From: Spirochaetales bacterium UBA4629
GTDB lineage: Bacteria; Spirochaetota; Spirochaetia; Sphaerochaetales; Sphaerochaetaceae
DNA length: 19,885 nucleotides
Assembly: GCA_002406055.1 (NCBI GenBank)
Contig: DHMZ01000117.1
Coordinates: 23,843-43,727 of the forward strand
Direction of reading: 5' to 3'
Shown: one piece after another, positions 1 to 7,247 of the stretch
Position numbering within the stretch: position 1 is the first letter of the stretch
Layout of the letters: every line of letters starts with the position of its first letter
Notes under the pieces: generated by a model
Database searches by the model: none
Told to the model about the DNA's origin: nothing
Seen by the model: only the letters and a program-made list of their open reading frames with translations
Position numbers and translations under genes: made by a program

Positions 1-52
1 AAAAAAAATAATCGTCAAAAACATTTATAGGGCTTTTTGTTGCTTTTTATTA

Positions 53-952
53 TTATTTGTAGAGTTTGTCAAATTCTTCTTTAGTTGGAACTGAATCCAT
101 AGCCCCCTTCTTTTGAACCGAAAGAGAGGAAGCAAAACTCGCTCTTCTTAAGCTTTCCTTTGCACCATATCCTAAGATGAGCGAAGCAACAAAATATCCC
201 AAAAATGTATCGCCAGCGCCTACTGTGTCGATAGCTTTAACAGGAAAAATATCATTATGATACTCTTCTCCTTTGTAGCGATAGTACGATCCCTTTTCTC
301 CAAGTGTTAAAACAAGTCTCACATCTTTATACTTTTCTTCTAAAGCATTCAGTATTTTTTGGGGATCTTTCTCTTCAGAAGAACAGAGAGCACTTCCTTC
401 AATCTCATTAAAGATAAGAAGATATGCCTCATCTAAAGGAAGAGCGAGTATTTCATCTGTAAGAGGAGATGGATTTACAACAACCTTCATCCCCTTTTCC
501 ACAGCCTTTTTAAATATCAAATCGAGATTGTTAATCTCTGCATTAATAACAAGCCAATCAGAAGAAGAGAACAAAGAAAATACTCTTTCTATCTCATCTT
601 CTCTTATATCTTGATTGCCACCTCCATATAAAACAATGGAGTTTTCTCCATTCTTATCTATTTGAATAATTGCTTGACCACTACCTTTATCTGATAAAGA
701 AACAAGTGAAGTATCTACTCCAAAAGATGCTAGCTTTTTAACAATCCAATTTGCCTCGTCTCCTGTTTTTGCTGCAAGCACTACTTTATTCTTTTCTCCA
801 AGGGCCTTACTTAAACTCGCCGCTTGATTAGCCCCTTTTCCACCTGCACTTTTTCTTAAGCCTGTAGAAGAAATTGTTTCACCTGGTTTAACTATGTGAT
901 CCAAAGAAAAATTCAAGTCTATATTAATAGACCCATAAACCAAAATCCTCAT
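53..952 (-). CDS. rbsK: PfkB-family carbohydrate kinase, ribokinase-like
   Basis: Probable cytoplasmic sugar kinase of the PfkB/ribokinase superfamily (299 aa, normal length for ribokinase), expected to phosphorylate a pentose such as ribose with ATP. The N-terminus carries the substrate-binding GGKGANQ motif (residues 37-43). Other visible motifs are NPSP (160-163), a FNE element (181-183), GEKG (218-221) and the C-terminal anion-hole/catalytic signature DTVGAGDTF with Asp248 as the likely base. The ATG overlaps the stop of the upstream gene by four bases (ATGA), and an AAGG ribosome site lies 5 bases before it, so it is translationally coupled and is the last gene of the leftward operon. 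Family assignment is firm. Ribose rather than another sugar or nucleoside is inferred, because no ribose transporter or ribose isomerase gene is in view. No convincing terminator is visible in the 52 bases downstream. Confidence 0.85.
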   Translation of the reverse strand: MRILVYGSINIDLNFSLDHIVKPGETISSTGLRKSAGGKGANQAASLSKALGEKNKVVLAAKTGDEANWIVKKLASFGVDTSLVSLSDKGSGQAIIQIDKNGENSIVLYGGGNQDIREDEIERVFSLFSSSDWLVINAEINNLDLIFKKAVEKGMKVVVNPSPLTDEILALPLDEAYLLIFNEIEGSALCSSEEKDPQKILNALEEKYKDVRLVLTLGEKGSYYRYKGEEYHNDIFPVKAIDTVGAGDTFLGYFVASLILGYGAKESLRRASFASSLSVQKKGAMDSVPTKEEFDKLYK

Positions 953-2019
953 CTCAGTACCTTCTTTAAATCTAAGAAAGGCTCTCTCCAGCCCATCATC
1001 TTTGCAATTTGCAAAGTTACCTCCCTATGTTCATTATGAAGTTCAAGAATAAAATCATGGTAGTTATTAACATCGGAGCCAAAAAGATCATAGCCTTTTT
1101 TATAGATGCAATCTGCTTTCATAGTTTTTAAAACATAATTAACAGATTCTAAGTAATCTCCACTTGTAATATAACCTTCATCCAAAAGCTCAGAAATATC
1201 TTTAGGAGATGTTATCTCAAACTCAAACGCAAGCTCGCCTTCATTATACTCTTCAAATAAAAGCTGTTTTGTAATAGGCATTGATTTCCCACGTCTTCCT
1301 TCTTTTATTGTGCTTCTAAAGTTTTTATGTCTTTTTTCTATAGGAGGAATCTTTTTATTTTCCGGAGCAAGAATATCTCTTAATTCATTTTCAGGATCCA
1401 AAGCATTAGACCAATCAAAATCTTTTGTCTTTGTTTTTCCTGATAATAGAGACATTTCGCCAACAAGATTTTCAAACTTTACTATTTTGCCATCAACCTC
1501 AACCCCGTTCTTTCTTAAATCAGCTATCTCATCTGCAATTATTCTTTGCATTTCACCATAGTCTTGTTTATGTCTTATGAAAGAAGATTCAAGAATTGAT
1601 GGAATAAAATTGGGAGAATAAAAGGCAACTTCTTTTAATTTGTCTTCATAATCATAATCTGCAAGAGAAAACAGAGAACCAAAATAACCAAGCATTTTAT
1701 CTAGCGTTGGAAATAACTCATAGCTATCATCCGTCGGTAGAAAGAAATAAGGATCAAGGACATGAGGAATAAGCCCAAAAGAACGTTCTATGACATACCT
1801 CAATACTCCAAGAGGAATAATATCTGGAACAAGAAGCCACCTCTCAATTACGCCATCTTCAATATTAGCATAGTACTCTAAATCCTTCTTTTCATCCTCA
1901 GTAAGACCACTAAGTATTGCCCTTACTCTTAGTGGCATTACTGAAAAAATAGCTGAAGCTGATAGAACGTATTTATCGAATTCTTTTAGCGTAATATTAA
2001 GGCTCTTATCCTTTGCCAT
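949..2019 (-). CDS. Hypothetical protein between two sugar kinases
   Basis: I do not recognise this 356-aa protein. It has no signal peptide and no clear membrane segment, so it is probably cytoplasmic. The N-terminal half is rich in aromatic and acidic residues. A central basic stretch follows (about residues 225-250, with KKIPPIEKRHK and GRRGK). The C-terminal third is acidic and probably helical. No nucleotide-binding loop, zinc-cysteine set or helix-turn-helix is evident. The ATG follows a GGGGAG-rich ribosome site that overlaps the stop codon of the phosphofructokinase gene 10 bases upstream, and its own stop overlaps the ribokinase-like start. It is therefore co-translated with two sugar kinases. 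A role in sugar or glycolytic metabolism is guilt by association only. Codon use looks like that of its neighbours, with no sign of recent transfer. Confidence 0.75.
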   Translation of the reverse strand: MAKDKSLNITLKEFDKYVLSASAIFSVMPLRVRAILSGLTEDEKKDLEYYANIEDGVIERWLLVPDIIPLGVLRYVIERSFGLIPHVLDPYFFLPTDDSYELFPTLDKMLGYFGSLFSLADYDYEDKLKEVAFYSPNFIPSILESSFIRHKQDYGEMQRIIADEIADLRKNGVEVDGKIVKFENLVGEMSLLSGKTKTKDFDWSNALDPENELRDILAPENKKIPPIEKRHKNFRSTIKEGRRGKSMPITKQLLFEEYNEGELAFEFEITSPKDISELLDEGYITSGDYLESVNYVLKTMKADCIYKKGYDLFGSDVNNYHDFILELHNEHREVTLQIAKMMGWREPFLDLKKVLR

Positions 2020-2029
2020 TATCTCCCCT

Positions 2030-3340
2030 TTAGTTTTTCATGGAACTAGGCTGCCTTGTGTTTTCCAAGACATCACGCCAGAGTGCACCTTCTGTATTTA
2101 CATGGTTACGCTTTGCAACTGCTGCCTTAATTGGAAGATAGACAAATCGGTTGTTAACGGAAGAGGCAATACATTGAGTCTTTCCTGCCATAGCAGCATG
2201 TACAGCATGAGCGCCTAAACGTGCGCAATAAATTGAATCATAGCTGTTAGCTGGCGTACTTCTAATAATGTATGAAGGATCTATATATTTTATAGAAACA
2301 GGGATTCCCTCATTCTTAAAGTATTCCTTAATCTTATCTTTTAGAAAAACTCCAATATCTTGGTACTTTATATTTCCTCCAGCATCTTTCTCTCCTGTTG
2401 GAGGAATGAGGTTTGTACCTGCACCTTCTGCAACAAGAATTACTGCATGACCTCGATCTAACATTCTCTTTTTTAGATTGTTTAATAGGCCATTAGGACC
2501 CTCTAGATCAAATGGATTCTCAGGAATAAGACAGAAGTTAACATCGCTCTGAGCAAGCGAAGTGTGAGCAGCAATAAAGCCAGACTCTCTACCCATAACC
2601 TTTACAAGTCCTATTCCATTATAGGCACTCTTAGCTTCAACATGCGCACCCCTAACAGCAGGAACAGCAGAAGCAACAGCAGTATCAAAACCAAAAGAAG
2701 TATCAATAAAAGAGAGGTCATTATCTATCGTCTTAGGAACGCCAACGACAGCTATCTTAAGTCCTCTTTTCTTTATCTCCTCACCTATATCGTAAGCACC
2801 ACGAAGGGTACCATCACCACCAATAGTAATAAGAATGTTTATATTCTGACGCTCAAGAGTATCAACAATTTGAACAACTTCTTTTCCGCCGCCTCTAGCT
2901 GAGCCAAGTATTGTTCCTCCCTTCTCTTGAATGTCGTCAACAATATCTGGATTAAGCTCAATCATTGGCCATGGTGAATCAGCAAGAAGGCCTAAATAGC
3001 CAAAGGGCACGCCAGAAATTCTTCTTACACCATATCTGTACCAAAAACATCTAACAACGCTTCTTATAACGTTATTTAAACCTGGACATATTCCACCGCA
3101 AGTACAGATAGCTACATGTACCCTACTTGGATTGAAGTAGATCTTCTTTCTTGGACCAGCAAGTTCTAAAACTTCTTCTTCCTCTTCGTTTTTTCTACCC
3201 TTATGGTCTATGTTCAAATAAATTTTATCGCTATCTTCTACATAGTCAGCTAGTCCATCTCCCTCATTAATAGACATTTGAATAGGAGATAAAATCTTTG
3301 CCTCTCCAATTGTTTCAATTTTAAATACTTGCTTGTTCAC
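2030..3340 (-). CDS. pfkA: 6-phosphofructokinase, long ATP-type (TP0108/trypanosome-like clade)
   Basis: Glycolytic phosphofructokinase that phosphorylates fructose 6-phosphate to fructose 1,6-bisphosphate. At 436 aa it is about 115 residues longer than E. coli PfkA, with a charged N-terminal extension of about 75 residues before the first nucleotide-site strand (GGICPGLNN, 82-90). The donor-site signature GGDGT (174-178) has glycine at the position equivalent to E. coli Gly104, where pyrophosphate-dependent enzymes have aspartate. The catalytic loop PKTIDND (202-208) has lysine where E. coli has Gly124, with Asp206 as the base. This Gly/Lys pair is known from ATP-using enzymes of the trypanosomal/spirochaetal group, so ATP is the likely donor. 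The start is GTG at 3338-3340, with GGAGG 9 bases upstream, lying inside the end of the ModE-like gene (20-base overlap). A tightly coupled operon member. Confidence 0.92.
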   Translation of the reverse strand: MNKQVFKIETIGEAKILSPIQMSINEGDGLADYVEDSDKIYLNIDHKGRKNEEEEEVLELAGPRKKIYFNPSRVHVAICTCGGICPGLNNVIRSVVRCFWYRYGVRRISGVPFGYLGLLADSPWPMIELNPDIVDDIQEKGGTILGSARGGGKEVVQIVDTLERQNINILITIGGDGTLRGAYDIGEEIKKRGLKIAVVGVPKTIDNDLSFIDTSFGFDTAVASAVPAVRGAHVEAKSAYNGIGLVKVMGRESGFIAAHTSLAQSDVNFCLIPENPFDLEGPNGLLNNLKKRMLDRGHAVILVAEGAGTNLIPPTGEKDAGGNIKYQDIGVFLKDKIKEYFKNEGIPVSIKYIDPSYIIRSTPANSYDSIYCARLGAHAVHAAMAGKTQCIASSVNNRFVYLPIKAAVAKRNHVNTEGALWRDVLENTRQPSSMKN

Positions 3341-3701
3341 AACTTGTATCCTCCATCAGATGAGATAGTTTTTGCTTGTATTCTTCATATTCTTTTTTAG
3401 CAGCAGCTTTTGCTTTACTTTGGAATTCTTTATATAGTTCCATGTAAGAGCGCGCAAAATCAGTTAGAACGACTCCTTCCCTATTTATTCCACCCCTTTT
3501 GCGCTCTACAAAGGCTCTACCTACAGTCTTTTCAAGCTTTACTATCATATTATAGGCCTTAGAATACGAAAGGTTCATACTTTTGCTTGCACTTCTAAGA
3601 GATTGTCCTTTACCAACCTCTTCAAGAAGCCACAAAACTCCAATTCCCATAAACTTTTCGCCATTCTCATCTACTAAATAAAGCTTGGTATCTAACTCCA
3701 T
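3321..3701 (-). CDS. ModE N-terminal-type winged-helix DNA-binding protein without MOP domain
   Basis: Small DNA-binding protein (126 aa) resembling the N-terminal winged helix-turn-helix domain of the molybdate regulator ModE. The core occupies about residues 18-85. It contains SLRSASKSMNLSYSKAYNM (helix-turn-helix; ModE family has the S-x-R-x-A-x-K-x-L-x-x-S-Y-x-K-A pattern), a wing with VERKRGG and the following VVLTDFARSY element. The C-terminal MOP/TOBE half that binds molybdate in full ModE is absent. It is replaced by about 40 charged, probably helical residues. It overlaps the aminotransferase gene by 10 bases and the phosphofructokinase gene by 20, so all three are coupled. AGAGG lies about 5 bases before the ATG. 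What it senses is unknown. The molybdenum-hydroxylase-like locus in the facing operon is a possible target, which is inference only. Confidence 0.82.
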   Translation of the reverse strand: MELDTKLYLVDENGEKFMGIGVLWLLEEVGKGQSLRSASKSMNLSYSKAYNMIVKLEKTVGRAFVERKRGGINREGVVLTDFARSYMELYKEFQSKAKAAAKKEYEEYKQKLSHLMEDTSCEQASI

Positions 3702-4990
3702 ATTTCCTCTGCACCTTTATAGACCATATCTATTAGATCTTCAATCATCTCTTTTTCAACAGAGCAATAAGCCAAACGTAGGCTATGTCCCATAATATTT
3801 ATTGTTCCAATTGCATATTTTTCTAGTAAATACAATCTAAGGCTTTCTGCATCTCTTCCATTAGTATCGAAAGCCATAAAATATCCAGAATTAAATGGAT
3901 ATGGAGTAAGTAGAGTACTGTCTTTGTGTTTTTCTACTGCCTTCTTTGTCATTAAGTATCTTTCGCTCATCTTGCTAAAAAGATACTCTTTGTCTCTATT
4001 GTAATTCTTGCCATCCTTCATAGCCTTTAATAAGAGGCTTTGACCTGGACGATCACAATTAGAAACAGTGCATCTTATCGCACCAAGAGTCTTCTTCTCC
4101 AAAGCATCAAGACCTTCCTTATCTAGTGACTTTGAGCCATAGGTCAAAAATCCAATTCTAAAGCCCCAAACCATCTCTTCCTTTGTTGCAGCATCGCCTT
4201 TGACTGCAAGGATATTTTCATGGGCATCGCATAAGAAGGAGAAGAGAGATTCCTTTTCTGTTTCTTCTTCATAAAAGAGGCCATAGTAAGCGTCATCAGA
4301 TATAACAAGAATTTTTTTGCCTTCGCTTGCTACTCTTACTATTGCGTCCACAATTTGCTTTGCTTCTTCTTTTGAAGGAGTGTACCCAGTTGGGTTATTT
4401 GGGAAATTTAAGATTATTCTAGCAGTATTACCTTTTGTCTCTCTTAGAGCTTTTTCCATTGCCTCCACATTAAAAGAACCATTCTTAAAGCAAGGGAACT
4501 TTTTTAACTTTCCACCACCGTAGTTCTCAAAGATTAACTCATAGTTATCCCAAAAGAGATCTGGGCAAACAATCTCATCGCCTTCATCTACAAAAAGAAA
4601 AGCTAAAAGAGAGATAGAGTGTGTAAGTCCAGCAGTAACAGTCGAGCCACTAAAGAGCTTATTTTTTAGTGTTGGATTCTTTCTTATCATCTCTTCTTTC
4701 CAAAGTTTTCTTAACTCTTTATCCCCTCCACCAGGAGCATAAGAGAAGATTTCCTTCTTTCTGAGAGATCCCGGAACAAAGTTTAAATAGATATCACTTA
4801 AGCAGAATGGCTCTCCCTTGTCTGTTGCAAGGCCAACTGTAGCGTTATATCTTTTGGCACTCTCTGTCGCTTCTGCCGCCTGAGCAACAATTCCTTTAGG
4901 AAAGTAAATACCCTTTCCTCTTTTTGATAACAGGTCATACGCACAAGATTTTTTTAAGCTTTCATTTAGCTCAAGTGCAAGTTCATTCAT
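3692..4990 (-). CDS. PLP-dependent aminotransferase, class I/II fold
   Basis: Cytoplasmic pyridoxal-phosphate enzyme of fold type I (432 aa from the start chosen here). Numbering below counts from an ATG two codons earlier. A glycine-rich region (about 88-91) and AGLTHSIS (122-129) belong to the cofactor phosphate site. NFPNNPTGY (197-205) holds the PLP-ring asparagine. ISDDAYYG (232-239) supplies the Asp/Tyr pair. Lys272 in DAATKEEMVWGFRIGF is the probable Schiff-base lysine, and Arg280 the phosphate-contact residue. The substrate is not decidable from sequence; an aspartate- or aromatic-type transaminase is possible. The start was moved from the ATG at 4994-4996 to the one at 4988-4990, because AAGGAG lies 7 bases before the latter and only 1 base before the former. 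It is the first gene after an internal promoter and overlaps the ModE-like gene by 10 bases. Confidence 0.85.
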   Translation of the reverse strand: MNELALELNESLKKSCAYDLLSKRGKGIYFPKGIVAQAAEATESAKRYNATVGLATDKGEPFCLSDIYLNFVPGSLRKKEIFSYAPGGGDKELRKLWKEEMIRKNPTLKNKLFSGSTVTAGLTHSISLLAFLFVDEGDEIVCPDLFWDNYELIFENYGGGKLKKFPCFKNGSFNVEAMEKALRETKGNTARIILNFPNNPTGYTPSKEEAKQIVDAIVRVASEGKKILVISDDAYYGLFYEEETEKESLFSFLCDAHENILAVKGDAATKEEMVWGFRIGFLTYGSKSLDKEGLDALEKKTLGAIRCTVSNCDRPGQSLLLKAMKDGKNYNRDKEYLFSKMSERYLMTKKAVEKHKDSTLLTPYPFNSGYFMAFDTNGRDAESLRLYLLEKYAIGTINIMGHSLRLAYCSVEKEMIEDLIDMVYKGAEEIWS

Positions 4991-4997
4991 AGCCATT

Positions 4998-5003
4998 CTC
5001 CTT
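4998..5003 (-). promoter_or_regulatory. Shine-Dalgarno site deciding the aminotransferase start
   Basis: AAGGAG on the minus strand, ending 7 bases before the ATG at 4990-4988. The upstream in-frame ATG at 4996 would leave only one base of spacing, so the downstream ATG is preferred. Confidence 0.6.
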
Positions 5004-5021
5004 ATAAAAAGATTTATCCAA

Positions 5022-5050
5022 AGAATAAGTATTGATAAGAACTAAGCCAA
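5022..5050 (-). promoter_or_regulatory. Predicted promoter of the aminotransferase-to-ribokinase operon
   Basis: On the minus strand TTGGCT (5050-5045), a 17-base spacer and TATTCT (5027-5022) form a moderate sigma70-like pair, each hexamer matching four of six consensus bases. The predicted start near 5015 would give a leader of about 25 bases that contains the AAGGAG site. No clear terminator separates it from ligA upstream, so read-through from ligA is also possible. Confidence 0.4.
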
Positions 5051-5069
5051 TACATTTTTTAAAAATTAA

Positions 5070-7175
5070 TCAAAAAAAGTATCCTTGTTGGTCTTCTTCT
5101 TTTTTCTCTACTTTCTTTCCAAGCATTGAGATAAATTCATTTTCATCGACAATTTTTACGCCATACTTCATTGCATCAGCTCGCTTTGAGCCACCGCCTT
5201 TTCCACTTAGAAGGTGTGTTGTTTTACTAGTAACAGAACTAACTGTTCTTCCACCTCGCTTTTCTATTTCTTCAAGGGCCTTACTTCTTGGGTTGTAGTT
5301 TTCAAAACTACCTGTAACGCACCAGACTTGACCCGCAAAAATTTGCTCAAGATTTTCGTCATCTTTTTTATCCATCGATAAAGAAAAATGAAGCCCTGCA
5401 TCTCTTAAGGCATATAATGTCTTCATAAAGTTTTTATCCTTGAATGCATTTATTATACTCAAGGCAGTTTCCTCTCCGACTCCCTTAATAGAAAGGAAGG
5501 CATCTTTATTGTCACTAAGAGAAGCATCTATAAACTTATCGATAGAATCAAAGCCACCATTAATCAAAATCTCAGCGCTCTTCTTTCCAATTTCAGGAAT
5601 ACCAAGACTTGCAAGTACCGTTTTATATGGTTGCTCTTTTGACTTTTCTACGCTTTTAATAATTTGAGATATCGTCTTTTCTCCAATACCGACTTCACCA
5701 ATCGCCTTTTCGTAGTCAGCACTATATATATCTTCTACATCTTTCAATAGACCAATGTTATACAGAATTTCAATTGTCTTTGGGCCAAGGGTCTCTATGT
5801 CCATTTGGTCGCGAGAAGAAAAGAATATAAGCCGCCCTTTTCTTTGATCTGGGCAATCATAATTAGGACAGAATAGATGCGCGCCTCTTTTTTCAAGATG
5901 ACTGCCACAACATGGACAAGTGAGAGGAATATGATAAGTGGTATTTCCTTTCTCATTTTTCTCTATCACTTCTTCTACAGCAGGAATGACATCTCCCCTC
6001 TTTGTTATTGAGATAGTATCGCCAATAGCAAGCTCTAATTCATCGATATACTCTTGGTTATGGAGTGTTGCTCTCTTAATCGTTGAGCCCCCTAAGTGAA
6101 CAGGCTCTATCTCTGCAACAGGAGTAATACGCCCTGTTCTTCCAACTTGGCATGTAACAGAGAGAAGAACAGACTGAGAGTGCGGAGATTCAAATTTGTA
6201 GGCAATTGCCCAACGAGGATGATGTACTGTATAGCCAAAACGTTCTCTAACATCAAGTTCGTTAATCTTAAAGACGAGTCCATCTATTTCATGATCCAAT
6301 TCTCCTCGTCTTTTTGTCATATCGCCAATATAAGAACTTAGTTCGTTAAAGCTATATGGCCGACCTTCTTCTAGGTGTGCATCTTTTAGCTTTGCCTCTG
6401 CCTCTTGTCTTGTTGAAGCAATAAAGCCAAAATCTGGATTAATTCTGAAGCCTAGGTCTTTAAGTTTTTTTAATATGTGCAAATGATCTTTTGGGGTTTT
6501 GCTTTTATCACTCCAAAAGCCCTCATAGCAATACATGTTCAAAGGAACACGGCTAGCTTCACTAGACTTTTGTCTTCTTACTGTTCCGGCTGCAAGGTTA
6601 CGTGGATTTGCTGCCTTTTCATCTTCCGGGAGTGTGCTATTTACTCTCTCAAATTCTTTTTTAGGAAGATAAACTTCTCCTCTAACAGCTAAATCAATAC
6701 TTTCTGGCAAAACTAATGGAATTGTCTTTATTGTAACAATGTTAGGTGTAACATCGTTGCCAACTTCTCCATTTCCTCTTGTTACGGCTCTTACAAGAAG
6801 GCCATCCTCGTAATAAAGAACCATAGATATTCCATCTATCTTCTCTTCAGCAACAAAGCTTAATTCTCCTCCCTCTTTTTCAATAGAACGAGAGAAGAAA
6901 GATAAAACTTCATCCTTTGAGTATGCTTTATCGAGAGAAAGAACAGGAATAGTATGCCTTACCTCAGGAAAATCATTTGTTAAATCTGAGCCAACTCTTC
7001 TAGTTGGGCTAGAAGGTAAAGCATATTCTGGATATTTTTTTTCCAATTCTATAAGGCGGTCTGTAAGCCTGTCGTACTCCTGGTCTGATACAAGAGATAC
7101 TCCCTTTTTATAATATGTATCTTGATAAACTGTCAGTTTTTCAGTTAGTTCTTTTATTTCTTCTTTTACATCCAT
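5070..7175 (-). CDS. ligA: NAD-dependent DNA ligase LigA
   Basis: Seals nicks in replication and repair using NAD+. Domains in order are the N-terminal Ia NMN-binding region (YDRLTDRL), the adenylation domain with the nucleotide-accepting lysine in the KIDG motif (Lys112 from this start), and the OB fold. Then come a four-cysteine zinc finger (C-x2-C ... C-x4-C, near residue 415-440), helix-hairpin-helix repeats (GIGEKT, GIPEIGKKSAE, GVGEETALS) and a C-terminal BRCT domain. At 701 aa it is slightly longer than the usual 670. The frame is open to a GTG at 7193-7191, but those six extra residues (with CYTVC) do not resemble LigA N-termini. The ATG at 7175-7173 gives the normal MDVKEEI-like start. 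That ATG has no Shine-Dalgarno site and lies 6 bases after a TATACT hexamer, suggesting a leaderless mRNA. First gene of the leftward block. Confidence 0.95.
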   Translation of the reverse strand: MDVKEEIKELTEKLTVYQDTYYKKGVSLVSDQEYDRLTDRLIELEKKYPEYALPSSPTRRVGSDLTNDFPEVRHTIPVLSLDKAYSKDEVLSFFSRSIEKEGGELSFVAEEKIDGISMVLYYEDGLLVRAVTRGNGEVGNDVTPNIVTIKTIPLVLPESIDLAVRGEVYLPKKEFERVNSTLPEDEKAANPRNLAAGTVRRQKSSEASRVPLNMYCYEGFWSDKSKTPKDHLHILKKLKDLGFRINPDFGFIASTRQEAEAKLKDAHLEEGRPYSFNELSSYIGDMTKRRGELDHEIDGLVFKINELDVRERFGYTVHHPRWAIAYKFESPHSQSVLLSVTCQVGRTGRITPVAEIEPVHLGGSTIKRATLHNQEYIDELELAIGDTISITKRGDVIPAVEEVIEKNEKGNTTYHIPLTCPCCGSHLEKRGAHLFCPNYDCPDQRKGRLIFFSSRDQMDIETLGPKTIEILYNIGLLKDVEDIYSADYEKAIGEVGIGEKTISQIIKSVEKSKEQPYKTVLASLGIPEIGKKSAEILINGGFDSIDKFIDASLSDNKDAFLSIKGVGEETALSIINAFKDKNFMKTLYALRDAGLHFSLSMDKKDDENLEQIFAGQVWCVTGSFENYNPRSKALEEIEKRGGRTVSSVTSKTTHLLSGKGGGSKRADAMKYGVKIVDENEFISMLGKKVEKKEEDQQGYFF

Positions 7176-7181
7176 ACATAC

Positions 7182-7190
7182 AGTATAGCA
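7182..7190 (-). promoter_or_regulatory. Extended -10 promoter of ligA (leaderless)
   Basis: On the minus strand TGC-TATACT forms an extended -10 element (TGn plus a hexamer matching five of six consensus bases at 7187-7182). No good -35 box lies 16-18 bases upstream, which fits extended -10 promoters. The hexamer ends 6 bases before the ligA ATG, so transcription would start at or next to the A of the ATG. Confidence 0.45.
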
Positions 7191-7211
7191 CACTCTCTGC
7201 TTCTTCTTTTA

Positions 7212-7240
7212 TTGAACTAAGATAAAAAGAAGTGTTATCT
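7212..7240 (+). promoter_or_regulatory. Promoter of the rightward operon (leaderless)
   Basis: TTGAAC (7212-7217), a 17-base spacer and TTATCT (7235-7240) make a sigma70-like promoter, each hexamer matching four of six or better. The -10 box ends 7 bases before the ATG at 7248, and the intervening TGTTTTT contains no ribosome-binding site. The mRNA should begin at or within a base of the start codon. The element shares the 72-base divergent region with the ligA promoter, so binding by one regulator could affect both operons. Confidence 0.55.
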
Positions 7241-7247
7241 TGTTTTT

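Noticed and set aside
1..52. Possible terminator after the ribokinase-like gene
   Set aside because: AAATAAT and ATTATTT can pair, but the loop is about 40 bases and the stem is short and AT-only.
4991..4996. Upstream ATG of the aminotransferase
   Set aside because: Only one base separates it from the AAGGAG site, whereas the ATG two codons later has a 7-base spacing.
5051..5069. TTTTTAAAAA palindrome after ligA as a terminator
   Set aside because: It is pure A/T with no GC stem; intrinsic terminators need a stable stem, and read-through into the next gene seems possible.
7176..7193. Six-residue N-terminal extension of LigA from a GTG start
   Set aside because: The extra residues (CYTVC) do not fit LigA N-termini and span the TATACT promoter hexamer; the ATG at 7175 gives a normal start.
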